Source: Diabrotica undecimpunctata
Taxonomy: Eukaryota > Arthropoda > Insecta > Coleoptera > Chrysomelidae
DNA length: 64,000 nucleotides
Reading direction: 5' to 3'
Assembly (NCBI RefSeq): GCF_040954645.1
Contig: NC_092809.1
Span: 66,402,141-66,466,140, forward strand
This document shows, in pieces, positions 12,898 through 24,637 of this stretch (positions within the stretch are counted from its first letter, which is position 1; every line of letters starts with the position of its first letter). The notes beneath the pieces were generated by a model, which saw nothing but the letters and a program-made list of their open reading frames with translations, did no database searches and was not told the DNA's origin. Made by a program: the position numbers and the translations under genes.

Positions 12898-12949
<52 letters not shown>
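12896..12949. repeat. (TA)n microsatellite 5
   Basis: About 54 bp of TA between the Penelope pair and the second short Penelope-like element. Confidence 0.98.
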
Positions 12950-12951
<2 letters not shown>

Positions 12952-12974
12952 AAATACTGGATATTATTGACTGT

Positions 12975-13633
12975 CGATATAAACAAACAACACAGTATAT
13001 TAGGGCTGCAGGCAGTGTATTTTGGCAAAGGAAAAAAACCATTCAAAACGTGTTTTCTTGGAAATGTGTTTCATAAAGTCTAATACGTCTTGTATAAATA
13101 AAAAGTCAGACATAGATAAAGATAAATTTAGAAACATTTATTGTTACTTACTGACAAAACATCAAAAATAAAATATAGATTTACTTTTACATATACACAC
13201 CATAATACACCTGCATACAAAACATGTTGCATACTATCAAGACAGGTTTAATATACTACTTCCATTAATATAATAGCAAGAACTCCTAATTACTTTTTAA
13301 TCACACTATTTTTGTTTTTTTTTTTCTGTTCTCTATGGATCAGTCAAAACATACCATTAAAAGATGTCACTAACAAAATTTTAACTTTACAACTAAATTT
13401 TAAAATGTATTTTGTCCATTATTTTACATGTTATATTTTATATATGTGTTTATAATGTTGAGTGTCGTAGCTTTACACAAATAATCTCAACGACTAGTAA
13501 GTTGTAATGACAATTTAAGATGTGTTGTAAATATTTACACTTTCTTCTAATTACAGTGTCTTGAAGAAGGAATAAAAGAATTCCGAAAGCTCGACCAAAA
13601 GTACTGACTGCAGCCCTAGTAGACTGTGTTGTT

Positions 13634-13636
<3 letters not shown>
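12975..13636 (+). mobile_element. Short non-autonomous Penelope-like element 2 flanked by (TA)n
   Basis: ACAAACAACACAGTATATTA and GGGCTGCAGGCAGT at the left (from ~12983) pair with ACTGACTGCAGCCCTAGT and GACTGTGTTGTTTGT at the right (13602-13636). The interior is AT-rich and non-coding, with a hammerhead-like motif at 13560-13597. Architecture and terminal words match the element at 2797-3116, so the two are members of one family of different age or length. Confidence 0.55.
13560..13597 (+). ncRNA. Hammerhead-ribozyme-like motif
   Basis: TTGAAGA, a stem GGAAT (13569-13573) with ATTCC (13580-13584), then GAAA (13585-13588) and GCTCGACC. Only the first base of the conserved CUGANGA box deviates. 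Confidence 0.45.

Positions 13637-13721
<85 letters not shown>
13636..13721. repeat. (TA)n microsatellite 6
   Basis: About 85 bp of TA at the truncated 5' end of the env-bearing gypsy element. Confidence 0.98.
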
Positions 13722-13726
<5 letters not shown>

Positions 13727-13744
13727 GTAAAAAAATAATTTAAA

Positions 13745-15978
13745 ATTTCGAGTTTTTTACGAAATAAGTTTCTTTCTTAGGTCACGTAGTGACAACCGAA
13801 GGAATCAAACCTAACCCAGCAAAAATCGAAGCTATACAAAAATATCCTCTACCAAAAACAGTAAAAGAAATTAAATCATTTTTTGGTTTAATCGGTTACT
13901 ACCGAAGATTCATACCCAACTTTGCAAAAATAACGTCCCCATTTTCGAGATGTACTCGAAAAGGAGCAACTATCGACCCCACAAATCCAAATTATTTAGA
14001 ATGTTTTGCAAAATGCAAACAATTGTTAACTAATTCTCCAGTCTTACAATATCCAGACTTCGAAAAGCCTTTTGTACTGACTACAGACGCCTCTAATATA
14101 GCTATAGGATCAATATTATCTCAAAATAATTACCCTATTGCCTACTATTCTCGAACTCTAAATTCCGCAGAACGAAACTACTCCACTATTGAAAAAGAAC
14201 TTTTAGCCATACTAGATTCTTGTAAACACTTCCGTATGTATTTATACAACCAAAAATTCACTGTAGAAACAGATCACAATCCTCTCGTATGGATCTACAA
14301 AATTAAAGACCCCACTTCTAGATTAGCCCGATGGAGACTTAAACTAGAAGAATATGATTTTGAAGTTAAATATAAAAAAGGCAAAGAGAATCAAGTCGCT
14401 GATGCTCTTAGCCGAGTCCAAATAAATGCCTTAAGCTCGAGTTCAGAATGTGCTGAACCCCCGAATTCAGAATGTGCTGAACCACCCGACAATTTCGACA
14501 TAGACGATTTCCTTGCCGATTTTGACAACTTACAAAACAGTACTAACACACAACATACATCAGCTGAGAACCCTATCACTGGAATAGAGATTTCACCTGA
14601 ACCAATTAATTTATCCTCAAACCAAATTATTTTTAAACCAGAGTCAAATAATTTTGAAATTAAATACAAAAGAATTTTTAACAAACACCGTTACACTGTC
14701 ACTTTGACAAATAATTGGAAAACAGAAATAGCAAATACCTTCCAAAATATCCTTAGACCAAATCAAAAATTTGCAATAACAATCCCTCACGAATTTAGAC
14801 CTTTTATCTGTAACTATTTTAAAGAAAAAATAAATTCCACAGTCAAAGCAATATTTTGCAATATACTACTTCAGGACATAGAAGAAGAAAACCAACAAAT
14901 AGAATGCATAAAGAAATATCACGTAGAAAATCACAACGGAATAATTGAAACCTACAAACATTTAAAACAAAAATTCTATTGGCCCTCAATGCAGACAACT
15001 ATTTCTAATTTTATCAATAAATGCGAAATTTGCCTAAAAAATAAATACGAACAACGCCCTTATAAACTTCCCCAATTAGGACCGTTGTTAGGTCAAAAAC
15101 CTTTTGATATATTACATATCGATCTATTCCACTGCAATAAAAACCTGTATCTCACAATAATAGATTCTTTTTCCAAATACGGTCAATGCTATAAGCTCAC
15201 CGACAAAACTTCCATTTCCATACTAAATAAATTCAGACACTACTTTTCGCAGCACCACAATTATCCAAAAAAGATTGTATGCGACAGCGGCACCGAATTT
15301 AATTCCGCAGTCATTAAAGAATTCCTAAATATCCACAAAATCGAAATATATTTTACAACAGTAAACAATTCTTCCTCAAACTCTCCTGTAGAGCGCTTTC
15401 ATTCAACTCTTATTGAAAAACTTAGGACCTTACAAGCCCAAAATCCAAATGATTCGTTAGATGACATTCTAACACACGCCATTCTTATTTACAACCAATC
15501 AATCCACAGTTCCACAGATTATTCCCCGTTCTCAATTCTGTACGGACCCTATGCAGAAGAAATACATTTCGACTTTGATCTTCCGATATACGAAACATAT
15601 AATCAAAGACATAAAGAAGAACTCCAACCCTTTATTGCAGAACTATATAATAAACAAAAACAAAAAAGACAACAACTTTTAGATAGACAAAACGAAAATG
15701 CCGAAGATATTCCGGAAATAGACCTTACAAAATCCCTATATGTTTCTAAGAATAAACATAAGTCCAAATTACAAGCCCCTTTCTCCACTATTCATCCAGA
15801 AACGCAAGACAAAACAAAAATAATCGGTAAAACAGATAAACAAAATTTAACAAGCACTCACCTTAAATATGTAAAACGAATACGAAAACATGTAGATAAA
15901 CCTACTCAAGACCCAAATTTTTCACAGGACAATCCTCGCCCTGGTCCATCCACTCAATATTCAGGAGATTCCGAATAA
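13745..15978 (+). pseudogene. Errantivirus-like Pol: RT end, RNase H and integrase
   Basis: The clean frame 13789-15978 encodes 729 residues. It begins at the RT thumb (FLGHVVTTEGIKPNPAKIEAI); a TAA at 13765-13767 lies just upstream in phase. RNase H follows with TTDASNIAIGSIL, IEKELLAIL, VETDHNPLVW and VADALSR (residues ~95-210). A linker contains a duplicated SECAEPP. The integrase has a zinc-finger end CEICLKNKY (~415), then DILHIDLFH, VCDSGTEFNSA and VERFHSTLIEK carrying the D, D and E. The proteins copy and insert the element. Gag, protease and the RT palm are missing: the copy stops dead at (TA)n array 6. The long clean frame suggests recent loss of function by truncation. Confidence 0.88.
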
Positions 15979-17435
15979 TGGTTACTATGCTGAAGAGATA
16001 GGCAAATCAAGAGAAATCTCCCACTATCACAGACATTTTCTTCACATTCCACTAGACAAATTATCCGACAGTATTGACGCTAGTCCGACAAGCTATTTCA
16101 AAGATCACTTCAAAAATGCACCTCTCTCGCTACTGTACTCCCAATACACCCACATACAAGAACAAACAAAAGACGATCTACACAAGATTACGCGAAAACA
16201 GAAACGCGGACTTTTTAATTTTCTAGGTACAGCCATCAAATACGTGACTGGAAATCCAGACGACTCTGACTTAGACTTGTTAAAATCACACATAATCTCT
16301 TTAGAAAATAAACAAAACGAAATCATAAAAAAATTTAATAACCAAATATCTTATGGAAACTCTTTTAACACGAGATTCGATAAACTTTTAGAAAAACTGA
16401 ATTCTGATAATTCAATTCTCATATCTGCACTCAACAAATTATCAGCTGATTTTGACAGCTATATCATTCTACACAATGAGATAATACATCTCCAAAATAT
16501 AAACGAATTTCTAATGAAACTTATAAGAACCTTTACTTTATCTGAACTTAATATCTCTAATATAGAATTATTCACTTTAAAGGAAATAATAGACCTAAAA
16601 GAGAACCTTCTCAAAATTTATCCCAGAAATTCAATTCCCAATAGTAATGAACACCCTTACGAACTTATAGAGTCAACAAAAACTTTAGTTTGTGTAACTT
16701 CAAATACAATGCTCATAATAATTAAAATCCCTATACTCCATGAAACTCCTTACACTACCTATAAAATCTATCCCATTCCAAACAAAGATCATGTTATGAT
16801 TCTGCCACCTGCAAGCTACTATACAAATAATAAATGGTTCAACACTTGTATAGGACAAGGCGATAACATAGTTTGTTCCAACTATGTACAATCCAAATGT
16901 AACATACCCAATGTAGAGAATTGCACAAAAACATTAATCACAGAGAACTTTTTCCAAGAAACCAGCAAAGTCATATTGCTAGGAATAGTTCACCCAATGA
17001 GAATCCAGCAGATAGAAATTAATTCAACCAGTCTCTTGACGACAGATGTACCAATAATGATTGAAGGTATCCAATTTAATAAAAAGACGTCTCAAGACAT
17101 TTCCATTCCAAAAATTGTTCCAATAAAATTAATACCAAACCATGAGATGAAAATCGAAAAATTAACAATCCCAGAGACACATGGCCAAATTCAACCAATA
17201 GATACCATAGAAGTACTACCCCGATTATCCATAGGACTGATCACCACTTCTGTTATAATATTTTTAACTATTTTAGCTTTCCTAATAATCTTCCTAATTA
17301 GGAAAAGAAAACGAATTTCCAAAATCCTATTTGGAGAAAAACTGCATCCTGCCCAGATCCAGATACTAGACGAGCTGATAGCCGAAGTAACCAAAACTTC
17401 GAGGACGAAGTCCCAACCAATGGAGGGAGGAGAAA

Positions 17436-17440
<5 letters not shown>
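15900..17440 (+). CDS. Envelope-like glycoprotein of an errantivirus-like retroelement
   Basis: A plus-strand frame overlapping the end of pol in another phase continues to TAG 17438-17440. It has no obvious own ATG at its start, and in insect errantiviruses env is made from a spliced RNA. A basic cleavage-like site RKQKR at ~16190-16205 is followed by the hydrophobic stretch GLFNFLG, as in fusion proteins related to baculovirus F. A heptad-rich region follows (16250-16600). Cysteines cluster at 16845-16930. A ~22-residue membrane anchor lies at ~17240-17305, followed by the basic tail RKRKR and a short cytoplasmic end. Such proteins can mediate membrane fusion between cells; function here is inferred. 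No stop was seen between 15940 and 17438. It cannot be expressed from its own 5' LTR, which is missing. Confidence 0.8.
17418..17435 (+). promoter_or_regulatory. Polypurine tract
   Basis: AATGGAGGGAGGAGAAA lies directly before the proposed LTR start TGTAGCC and overlaps the end of env. It would prime plus-strand DNA synthesis. Confidence 0.7.
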
Positions 17441-17801
<361 letters not shown>

Positions 17802-17807
17802 CAGAGC

Positions 17808-18120
17808 TGTAAAAGATACTTTTTAAAAGTATCTAGATACTTTTAAGATACTTGAGGCAAAAAATATCTTAAGATACTAAGTATCTAAGATACTTTTTTG
17901 TGAAAGTATCTAAAGATACAAAATACCGGAAAAGTATTTAGAGTAAAAATATCTTAGATACTTTCAAGTATCTAAGATCCTTTAGAGTATCTAAGATACT
18001 TTTAAGTATCTAAGATACTTTTAAGTATGTAAGATACTTTTATGTATCAAAGATACTTAGATGTTTTTCTAGTATCTAAGATACTTAGATACTTTTGTAG
18101 TAACTAAGATACTTTTAGGG
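17808..18120. repeat. hAT left subterminal palindrome cluster
   Basis: About a dozen variants of GTATCTAAGATACTTTT, partly tandem with ~18-20 bp spacing. Subterminal repeats in hAT elements bind transposase; the self-complementary core would give sites on both strands. Confidence 0.75.
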
Positions 18121-18495
18121 TATAATATAAAGGTGCTCGGTACTCTACTACTCTACAGTAGATTGTCGATACTTTTGTTTTAAAAACATCATTTTAACCC
18201 TTTAAATTATCATACAATTTTAGTTTAAGCCAGCAGGTACTTTGAAATGGTATACTTTGGGCTTTGGCGTAGATAAGAAATAAAAGACGTTAAGTTATTA
18301 CAAACTAATAACTATGTATTAAAAACAAAAATCCGACATTAAATTTTTTCAAAACAATATAAAATAAACATAAATTCGTGTGTTAAAAACAGCATAAGAT
18401 GCATTATGCATTAAAAACAGAACATTCAACATAATTAAATTTTGAAACACAATAGGATAGGATATAAAAAATAGCAACATTTTGGTAGCTAATAA

Positions 18496-20750
18496 CTAGT
18501 TAGTATAACCACTAGCTTTTAGTAAAACTAAATTTTCAAAAGTATGATCAGACAAGGCATGACGTCGGGGTGAATTAATAAAAGTTGCAAAAGAAAACAT
18601 TCTTTCAACAGCTGCAGAAGAAGGTAATGGCGGCTGAAGTAGTGTGCGGAAGAGTCTTCCAAATCTCCTCAGGCGGCTCTTCAGTTATATTTGCGTTTGG
18701 GTGAACGTCGTGTTCATCTTTACCACAAAAATCGTCCTAGTACAAACCTACTCGTTGGTAGAGCTGGGAATCCATATTCGTTTAATCGGAAATACGGGCA
18801 CTTTTTAGCGCACGTACTCCGATTGGCGAATAGTGATTGCTGATTGTACAGGGTGTGTCCGATTGGTAGTGTGCGCCATATTCGAGCTTTCGGTCGTTTT
18901 CAGACCCTTGAGTCCGCGCACCTGTGTAGTTACTAACCAGTCGGATTTTTCGAACTCCTACAAGGCTACACACCCTTCCAGTCTCCTGGAAGCTTTAGTT
19001 TTAGAGTAACGTAGGTCCCAAATATCTAAGAGGCGAGTAAGTTTTGTTTCCTACTCGTACAGTTACTCTCAAACCATCGAACGAGATGGTCGTCGTGAAC
19101 TTTTTAAATAATTGTTCTATAATATTATATTTTTTTAACATTTGTATGTTGGTTTCAGAAACGGCCAAATATTGTAATAGTTGCAGCTCAGCTTGTCGTT
19201 AATAATCTAAATCAGTATAGCCAGTGTTTTCGTTTTGCGTTTGAAGATCGGAGTATTCGGAGTTAATATCAAATTCAAAGAAGTCGTTTTGCATTTAGTT
19301 ACTTTTCATTACAGTAGTAATGTTATTTGTACTTACATCAAATTGTTTTAATTGTTCCTCATTTTCCTTTATAATTTTTATAGCTTCTGTAATTACCAAA
19401 TCCTTAATTTCACTGAGGTCATTTTCGATATTTCTGATTCCTCGAAATGCAGTAAGCCAACGTGTTTTAAATAAAGGATTAGTAACTGCAGCAATTATTG
19501 CAGATTGGTTAGTCAACTTAAGAAGTTTTTCAAATCTGGAGTTTAAAGATACTGTCAGAGCGTTCAAAATAGGTTCCACATATTTAAACTTATTGGTTTT
19601 AAGCTTTTCAATTTTAACAAACAAGCTTATGATTGATGGTAGAAGGAAACCGTAGTACATATTTTGTTCGCCTTGAAGAATGCCAAGTGCCAAAGCAAAC
19701 GGTTTTAGTATTTGGCATAATTCTGCTAAATAATTACGATCAGTATCTCTGAGCCGATCTTGTTTTGCAAAATTTAATTTTTCGTATAGAGATTCCAGTT
19801 TTTCTTTAGACTTAAGAATCTGGTTCAGAGCATCGAACATGGAATTTCAACGAGTCACACCCGGGTAATTTAAAGTATGTCCTAATACTTTTTTTATCAC
19901 TTTAGCTGATTAGGGCGACCTGCTTTTTTCCATATATGATTACACCTAGCTATTGCTTGTTTATGTTTTGATCTAAGAGAACTGGTTGAATTAATTATTT
20001 TCATAATATCAGTAGTTGTTATTAGGGCAAGTGTATGACTTGCACAACGTATGTGTTCAGATAAAGTAGGTATGATCAAATTATAGTCACTTAAATTATT
20101 TGAAAGGAGATAATTTTCGTTTTCAAATATGTCAGGAATATCCTCTTCATCCTCCAAAATATCTTCCTGATCTTCCTCAATGATGTCGATATCATCTTTT
20201 GGCACTTGTTGTTGATGTTCACTGTCGTCACCAGTGTAGTGTAAAACATTATTGATACCAAAAACACCAAATGCTTTGACAAAATTTGAGCCGTTGTCAG
20301 TAATTGTTGCTAACACTTTATTTGGATGTAGATTATAAGCAGTATGTATGTTTTCTAATAGTTCAGCTATACGGTCGTGTGTATGCGCTCCAGAAAATCT
20401 TCTACATGCTAGCGGTGCTGACTTTCGTAGAAGTTTGTCGTCAATCCAATGACATGTAACACCAAGAAAACTTCGGGTTTTGCATGACCAAATGTCAGCC
20501 GTCGTGCAGACGTAACGGATATCATGTCATGTTCATTTTAAGTTTTCTTTGTTCCAGACACCATAGAGGAAATTTTTTTTTACAGCTGTAGGCCTGGATA
20601 TGATTTTTAAAGGAGTAATTCCCTTAAATAAATTTAAAAAGCTATGATTTTGTAACAACAACAAAGGTGACATGGTATCTACAATAAACTGAAGAAGTCT
20701 TTTTCTTCCAGGTCGAAGCTTGTCGGATCATGAAACGTATCTATTTCTCA
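18496..20750 (-). pseudogene. hAT transposase, broken
   Basis: From the N-terminal side: RKRLLQFIVDTMSPLLLL and HSFLNLFKGI (20720-20600), a stop, then YVCTTADIWS (first acidic block), FLGVTCHWID, TITDNGSNFVKAFGVF (second block, ~20300), an acid-rich spacer, and CASHTLALI (~20040). The helical insertion domain is at 19840-19295. After a disrupted stretch comes the dimerisation end SSAAVERMFSFATFI, NSPRRHALSDHTFENLVLLK, and TAG at 18496-18498. The enzyme excises and inserts the element. The N-terminal BED zinc finger is missing, stops lie near 20535 and 19880, and a foreign insertion splits the end. Confidence 0.85.
18756..19049. mobile_element. Unidentified ~294-bp insertion in the hAT element, 9-bp direct repeat
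   Basis: CCTACTCGT occurs at 18747-18755 and again at 19050-19058, flanking a segment visibly richer in G+C than its surroundings. Removing it would bring the two halves of the hAT C-terminal region together. Inside, CGATTGG occurs twice and GTGCGC-type words recur. No frame, poly(A) tail or tRNA-type promoter is evident. A small non-autonomous element making 9-bp duplications is possible. Confidence 0.45.
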
Positions 20751-20757
20751 GGTCCTG

Positions 20758-21000
20758 AGTAAGTATCTAAGATACTTTTTTGTATCTAAGATACTTTTTT
20801 GTATCTAAGATACTTTTTTGTATCTAAGATACTTTTAGTATCTAAAGATACTTTTAAAGATAAAAGATACTAGATACTTTTAAGAAGTATCTAAAGTAAA
20901 AGTAACTTTTAAATGAACCAAAAAGTATCTTAAATAAAAGTATCTAAGATACTTTTAGTATCTTAGATACTTTTTTATCTTTTTACTAAAGATACTTTCA
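20758..21000. repeat. hAT right subterminal palindrome cluster
   Basis: Further copies of AAGTATCTAAGATACTTTT, several in direct tandem (20765-20835), mirroring the left cluster. Confidence 0.75.
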
Positions 21001-21002
21001 GC

Positions 21003-21006
<4 letters not shown>

Positions 21007-21046
<40 letters not shown>
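21007..21046. repeat. (TA)n microsatellite 8
   Basis: TA array of about 40 bp to the right of the hAT element. Confidence 0.97.
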
Positions 21047-21052
<6 letters not shown>

Positions 21053-21870
21053 GAATTACTATTCCTTTTATTTTAAACAGAAACCCCCGTATTATTGTAT
21101 CTTCGTCATAGGTAGATGACCTACAAAAGCGTTTGCATACGCAAACGGTATCAATATTAAATTCATCGACTTACTTTATCTTTCTCGAAGATGGTTTGCC
21201 ATAAAAGCTAACGTTAAAAATAACCATAGCTTCTCCTAACTGCCACCTCTAGATGGAAATAGGTCTGAAAGACGTCGATTAAGTCGGAACTGCTCTATAT
21301 GTGTGATAAGTTCGAGAAATTTCGTTGAATCATTCATTTATACGACGGGATGGTGATAAGAGGCTTGAAATAGAGGATAAAGAAAAGTCTCTGAAGAGAG
21401 TCGAAATGGCCTCTGTAATTTTCGGTGTGTCTTTCGATACGGCGAGTGTCGAATGGTCTCTACAATTACACTCGCCATTTTCGCTCGCATTTTCGGGATG
21501 CTCTATGTAATTTGTAATTAGGTGTTGTGTGAGGATGAAAATAGAAGGAAAATTCGGTTCTCTGAACACGCAATTCACAAAATAAAAAATATATAGCATG
21601 AAAGGGACCTAAATAGACAAATGCGGTGTTTAGAAATAAACTCCGGCACGTTTTTTTTACCCTCTGAAAAATATATTTTGACAGCAGACGGAAAACGCAA
21701 GAGAATATATTCACATGTTTTTTTGGTCTTAGTGTTCGTCGTTTAATAGTGGTGAAAATGTTTCGTAGTAGATTCTGCATTTGCCAAATAAACAAAATTG
21801 TTAGGTAACTACGGTACTCGTGTTTTTTACCGTTCTACGGTTTTTGTAATAATCTTATAAATATTATATA
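21047..21870. other. Intergenic sequence, no gene recognised
   Basis: Mixed composition. It contains a short palindrome GCGTTTGCATACGCAAACG near 21131 and an imperfect 60-bp-spaced duplication of GTCGAAATGGCCTCT-like words (21397 and 21448). Open frames here are short and overlap on both strands, and none shows a domain. Confidence 0.4.
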
Positions 21871-23760
21871 CAGGGTGAGTAATAACTATTGGGACATAGA
21901 CTAAGGACAGGTTATTTGGACCAAAATATGGCTATTGGGCCAAATATGCCATAATAAAATGTTGCTGAGAAAAAAGATACAGGGTGTTAAAGTTAATTTT
22001 TGTTTTTCGTTTTTTGCTAATAGTTTCCCTGTATATTTATAAATTGCTATCAAAATTGGCACAGAGGCATAATCTTAGAAAAAAATAGTATTTTATTTAC
22101 AATTCTACTATCAAATAGCAAACTAATAAACAAAGTTGCAACTAACGTAAGGTTTCCGTTTTGACGATAAATTAAAACTAAACACACTTTAACTTAAAAG
22201 AACTCACAAAAACTCAAACTAAATGTTCTACATGGTCTCCTCCGATTTTTATGCCTTTTCTAATTCTTTCTATAAAGGATTTTCGGACGTTAAAAAAATA
22301 TTATTCTGTCCCCTTATAAGATTAGCTGCATTTTGAATGTATCTCCAAAGTTCGTCTTGTGTATTAATTTTATTGGCATAAACTAAGGACTTCATATGTC
22401 CCCAAAAATAAAAATCTAGCGGGTTGTACTGAGCACTTCTTGGTGGCCATTGAAAATCACTGCCTCTGCCAATCCATCGTTGAGGAAATACGTCATTAAG
22501 ATGATTTCTAACAGCTTATGAAAAAATCCTGCATAAACCACATTTTTTTTCTTACATCCAGTGACAGATCATCTAACATATCACTAAGAGTATTTTCCAA
22601 AAAGAATAAATAAGAATCTCCATTTAAATTCGGAGGAAGAACATAAGGCCCTAGTAGTTGGTCGCCTATAATGCCACACCAAATATTCAATTTAATCTCA
22701 TGCTGAAAATGTCTAGCTTTAATAGCATAATTCAGAATACGTTGGCAAAACTGTAACCGTCGTGGAAGATCTGTTGGAAAAAAATTTTGAACAGGAGTGA
22801 AGTGATAAGGATGGAGGTTCTCTTTTTTCAGAATTCTAACAATAGACGACTGACTTACTCCTGTTGCTGCTGATAGATGTCGTGAACTTATTTCAGGATT
22901 TTCATCTACTCGAACCAAAAGTTCATCTTCTTGATTAGGTGTGATTTGTTTCGGTCGACCACCCCGATTTTTAGTGTGAAATAACCCAGTTTCACCTAAA
23001 CTACGATATAATCTTGCAAAAGTTTTGTGATTTGGTTGCCTTCTGTTTGCGTATAACATTCCATACCTTCTGGCTACCGAGCGACCGCAAAAATTTTCTG
23101 GTGCGTATACGCAAATCATATCTCGCATTTCTTCATTAGTAAAATGATTGTGACGAGGCATTTCAATCAAAAAAAGTAATGATTACTTTTAAAAAATGCA
23201 ACATTACACTACACTGTCACATCAAAAATAATTTACTCTGAACCAATGACATTTACCAACAACAATTATCTGACAGTCCAAAGCATACTTTTCATAAATG
23301 AAATAATATTTGAAATCCTTTTTTAAGACTCTAAGCAGTTCGACTGCGTTTTTGTCGAAAACGGTTGAAATTATCATGTTTAAACAAGAGTACCAATTTT
23401 ACGTAAAAATGATGTTTACGTCATATTTTCTAATAAAAATTACTAAAAAGTTTCATCAGAAAAAGTTTAGACTCAATTTGATCATTAGGAATGATCCACG
23501 TGGCGCCCTCTATGACAAAACGTAAAATTGTAAATAAAATACTATTTCTTTTTTAAAATTATGCCTCTGCGCCAATTTTGATAGCAATTTATAAATATAC
23601 AGGGAAACCATTAGCAAAAAACGAAAAACAAAAATTAACTTTAACACCCTGTATCTTTTTTCTCACCAACATTTTATTAAGGCATATTTGGCCCAATAGC
23701 CATATTTTGGTCCAAATAACCTGTCCTTAGTCTATGTCCCAATAGTTATGACTCACCCTG
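21871..23760 (-). mobile_element. Tc1/mariner transposon with long terminal inverted repeats
   Basis: CAGGGTGAGTAATAACTATT at 21871 pairs with AATAGTTATGACTCACCCTG ending at 23760. The inverted repeats extend about 235 bp inward on each side with scattered mismatches. TA dinucleotides flank both ends, the canonical target duplication. The transposase lies on the minus strand. Length is 1890 bp. Confidence 0.9.
22280..23170 (-). pseudogene. Tc1/mariner transposase (DUF4817-type N-terminus), frameshifted
   Basis: The intact part (23170-22508, 220 residues) starts with FTNEEMRDMICVYAPENF, then a helix-turn-helix pair (RSVARRYG; HLSAATGVSQSSIVRILKK at ~100-120) typical of DUF4817-containing insect transposases. 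The catalytic region follows: IKLNIWCGIIGDQLLGPY, then MWFMQD carrying the second Asp. Directly after this a small deletion shifts the frame. The continuation in another phase reads NHLNDVFPQRWIGRG, WPPRSAQYNPLDFYFWG. In this family the last block is normally SPDL-P-DF; here it is SAQY, so the third acidic residue is also lost. The protein cannot be active. Confidence 0.85.
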
Positions 23761-23947
23761 TATAACCCCTTAGTAGTCGCTAGGGATTTTTGAGAACTAG
23801 TAGACGCGCGTGATCAAAACGACCTCTTCATCTTTAACTTCTTCGGTTGTGTTCATAAAAGTATTTGGGACCAGTTTGAGTAAGACACTATCTATCAATA
23901 TAAAAGACTATCATGACAAGTCACACCGTTTGGCGCAACGGCGCCAT

Positions 23948-24480
23948 CTAGGAAAGAAATATGAATTACCATATTTCAATCATATTTGATTAATTATACT
24001 GTAGTAGGTATATCTTAATATAATTAATAATTAATTTTAATAATATTTTTAAGGTAGAATTTAATAAAGATGATTTAAAGCTTTATGTTATTATAGATTT
24101 GAAACCTAACGCCATCTAGGAAAGAAAATCTGAACTACCAACATCTGACATTTCATTCATATTTTGTTCTTGAAACGATACGTTTAGTTAATAATACAAA
24201 AAATATTAATTACATATTAATATAATTATTAAATAATATTATTAATATTTTCAAGGTACGATCTAATACAAAATAATTTATAGTTGTATGTTAATTCAGA
24301 TTTAAAATTCTAACGTCACCTAGAAAAGACATCCGAAATACCAACTACCATTTCAAATTATGAGTCAATCATGTTTGGTTCTTTAAACGATACGATAACA
24401 ATATTAATTACATATATTACATAATAACTACATAGATGATTAATAATACGAATATTTTTTTTTCGCAAAATTGACAAAAA
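23948..24480. repeat. Diverged tandem repeat, three units of ~165-200 bp
   Basis: Each unit starts GCCATCTAGGAAAGAAA or a variant (23948, ~24110, ~24313), followed by CCATTTCA-like sequence, an AT-only centre rich in TAATATTAATTA, then AAGGTA-GAT-TAATA and a T-rich end. Divergence between units suggests old satellite-type sequence. Confidence 0.6.
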
Positions 24481-24637
24481 TTTTGGTTGCTGTAATTTAA
24501 AGTTAAATAGTTAGATAATTAATGTTAGTTTATATTTACTTGGTTTATATGCAAGAAAGTACATGCTGGTTTTTGTACGTTCATTTAATTTTTTAAAATT
24601 TGTTTATAACAACTCGAGAAATACTGGATTGAATTAA

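Larger units (their letters stand above)
17802..21006 (-). mobile_element. hAT transposon with TATATATA flanks
   Basis: Ends are CAGAGCTGTAAAAGATACTT at 17802 and, inverted, GATACTTTCAGCTCTG ending at 21006. They resemble Tol2/Ac-type hAT termini (CAGAG-TGTAAA). Eight bases TATATATA occur on both sides, as expected for an 8-bp hAT duplication, though the (TA)n context makes this uninformative. Both subterminal zones are packed with the palindrome AGTATCTAAGATACT. The transposase is on the minus strand and broken. Length is 3205 bp including a ~294-bp foreign insertion. Confidence 0.85.

Noticed and set aside
12771..13083. Overlapping ORFs on both strands rich in YIYIYI around 12.9 kb, and similar ones at 17.6, 33.0-33.5 and 58.9-59.1 kb
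   Set aside because: They are translations of (TA)n microsatellites in alternate frames.
21325..21795. Three overlapping ORFs of 61-109 codons on both strands
   Set aside because: No recognisable motif, mutually overlapping, and no splice or repeat structure supporting any of them.
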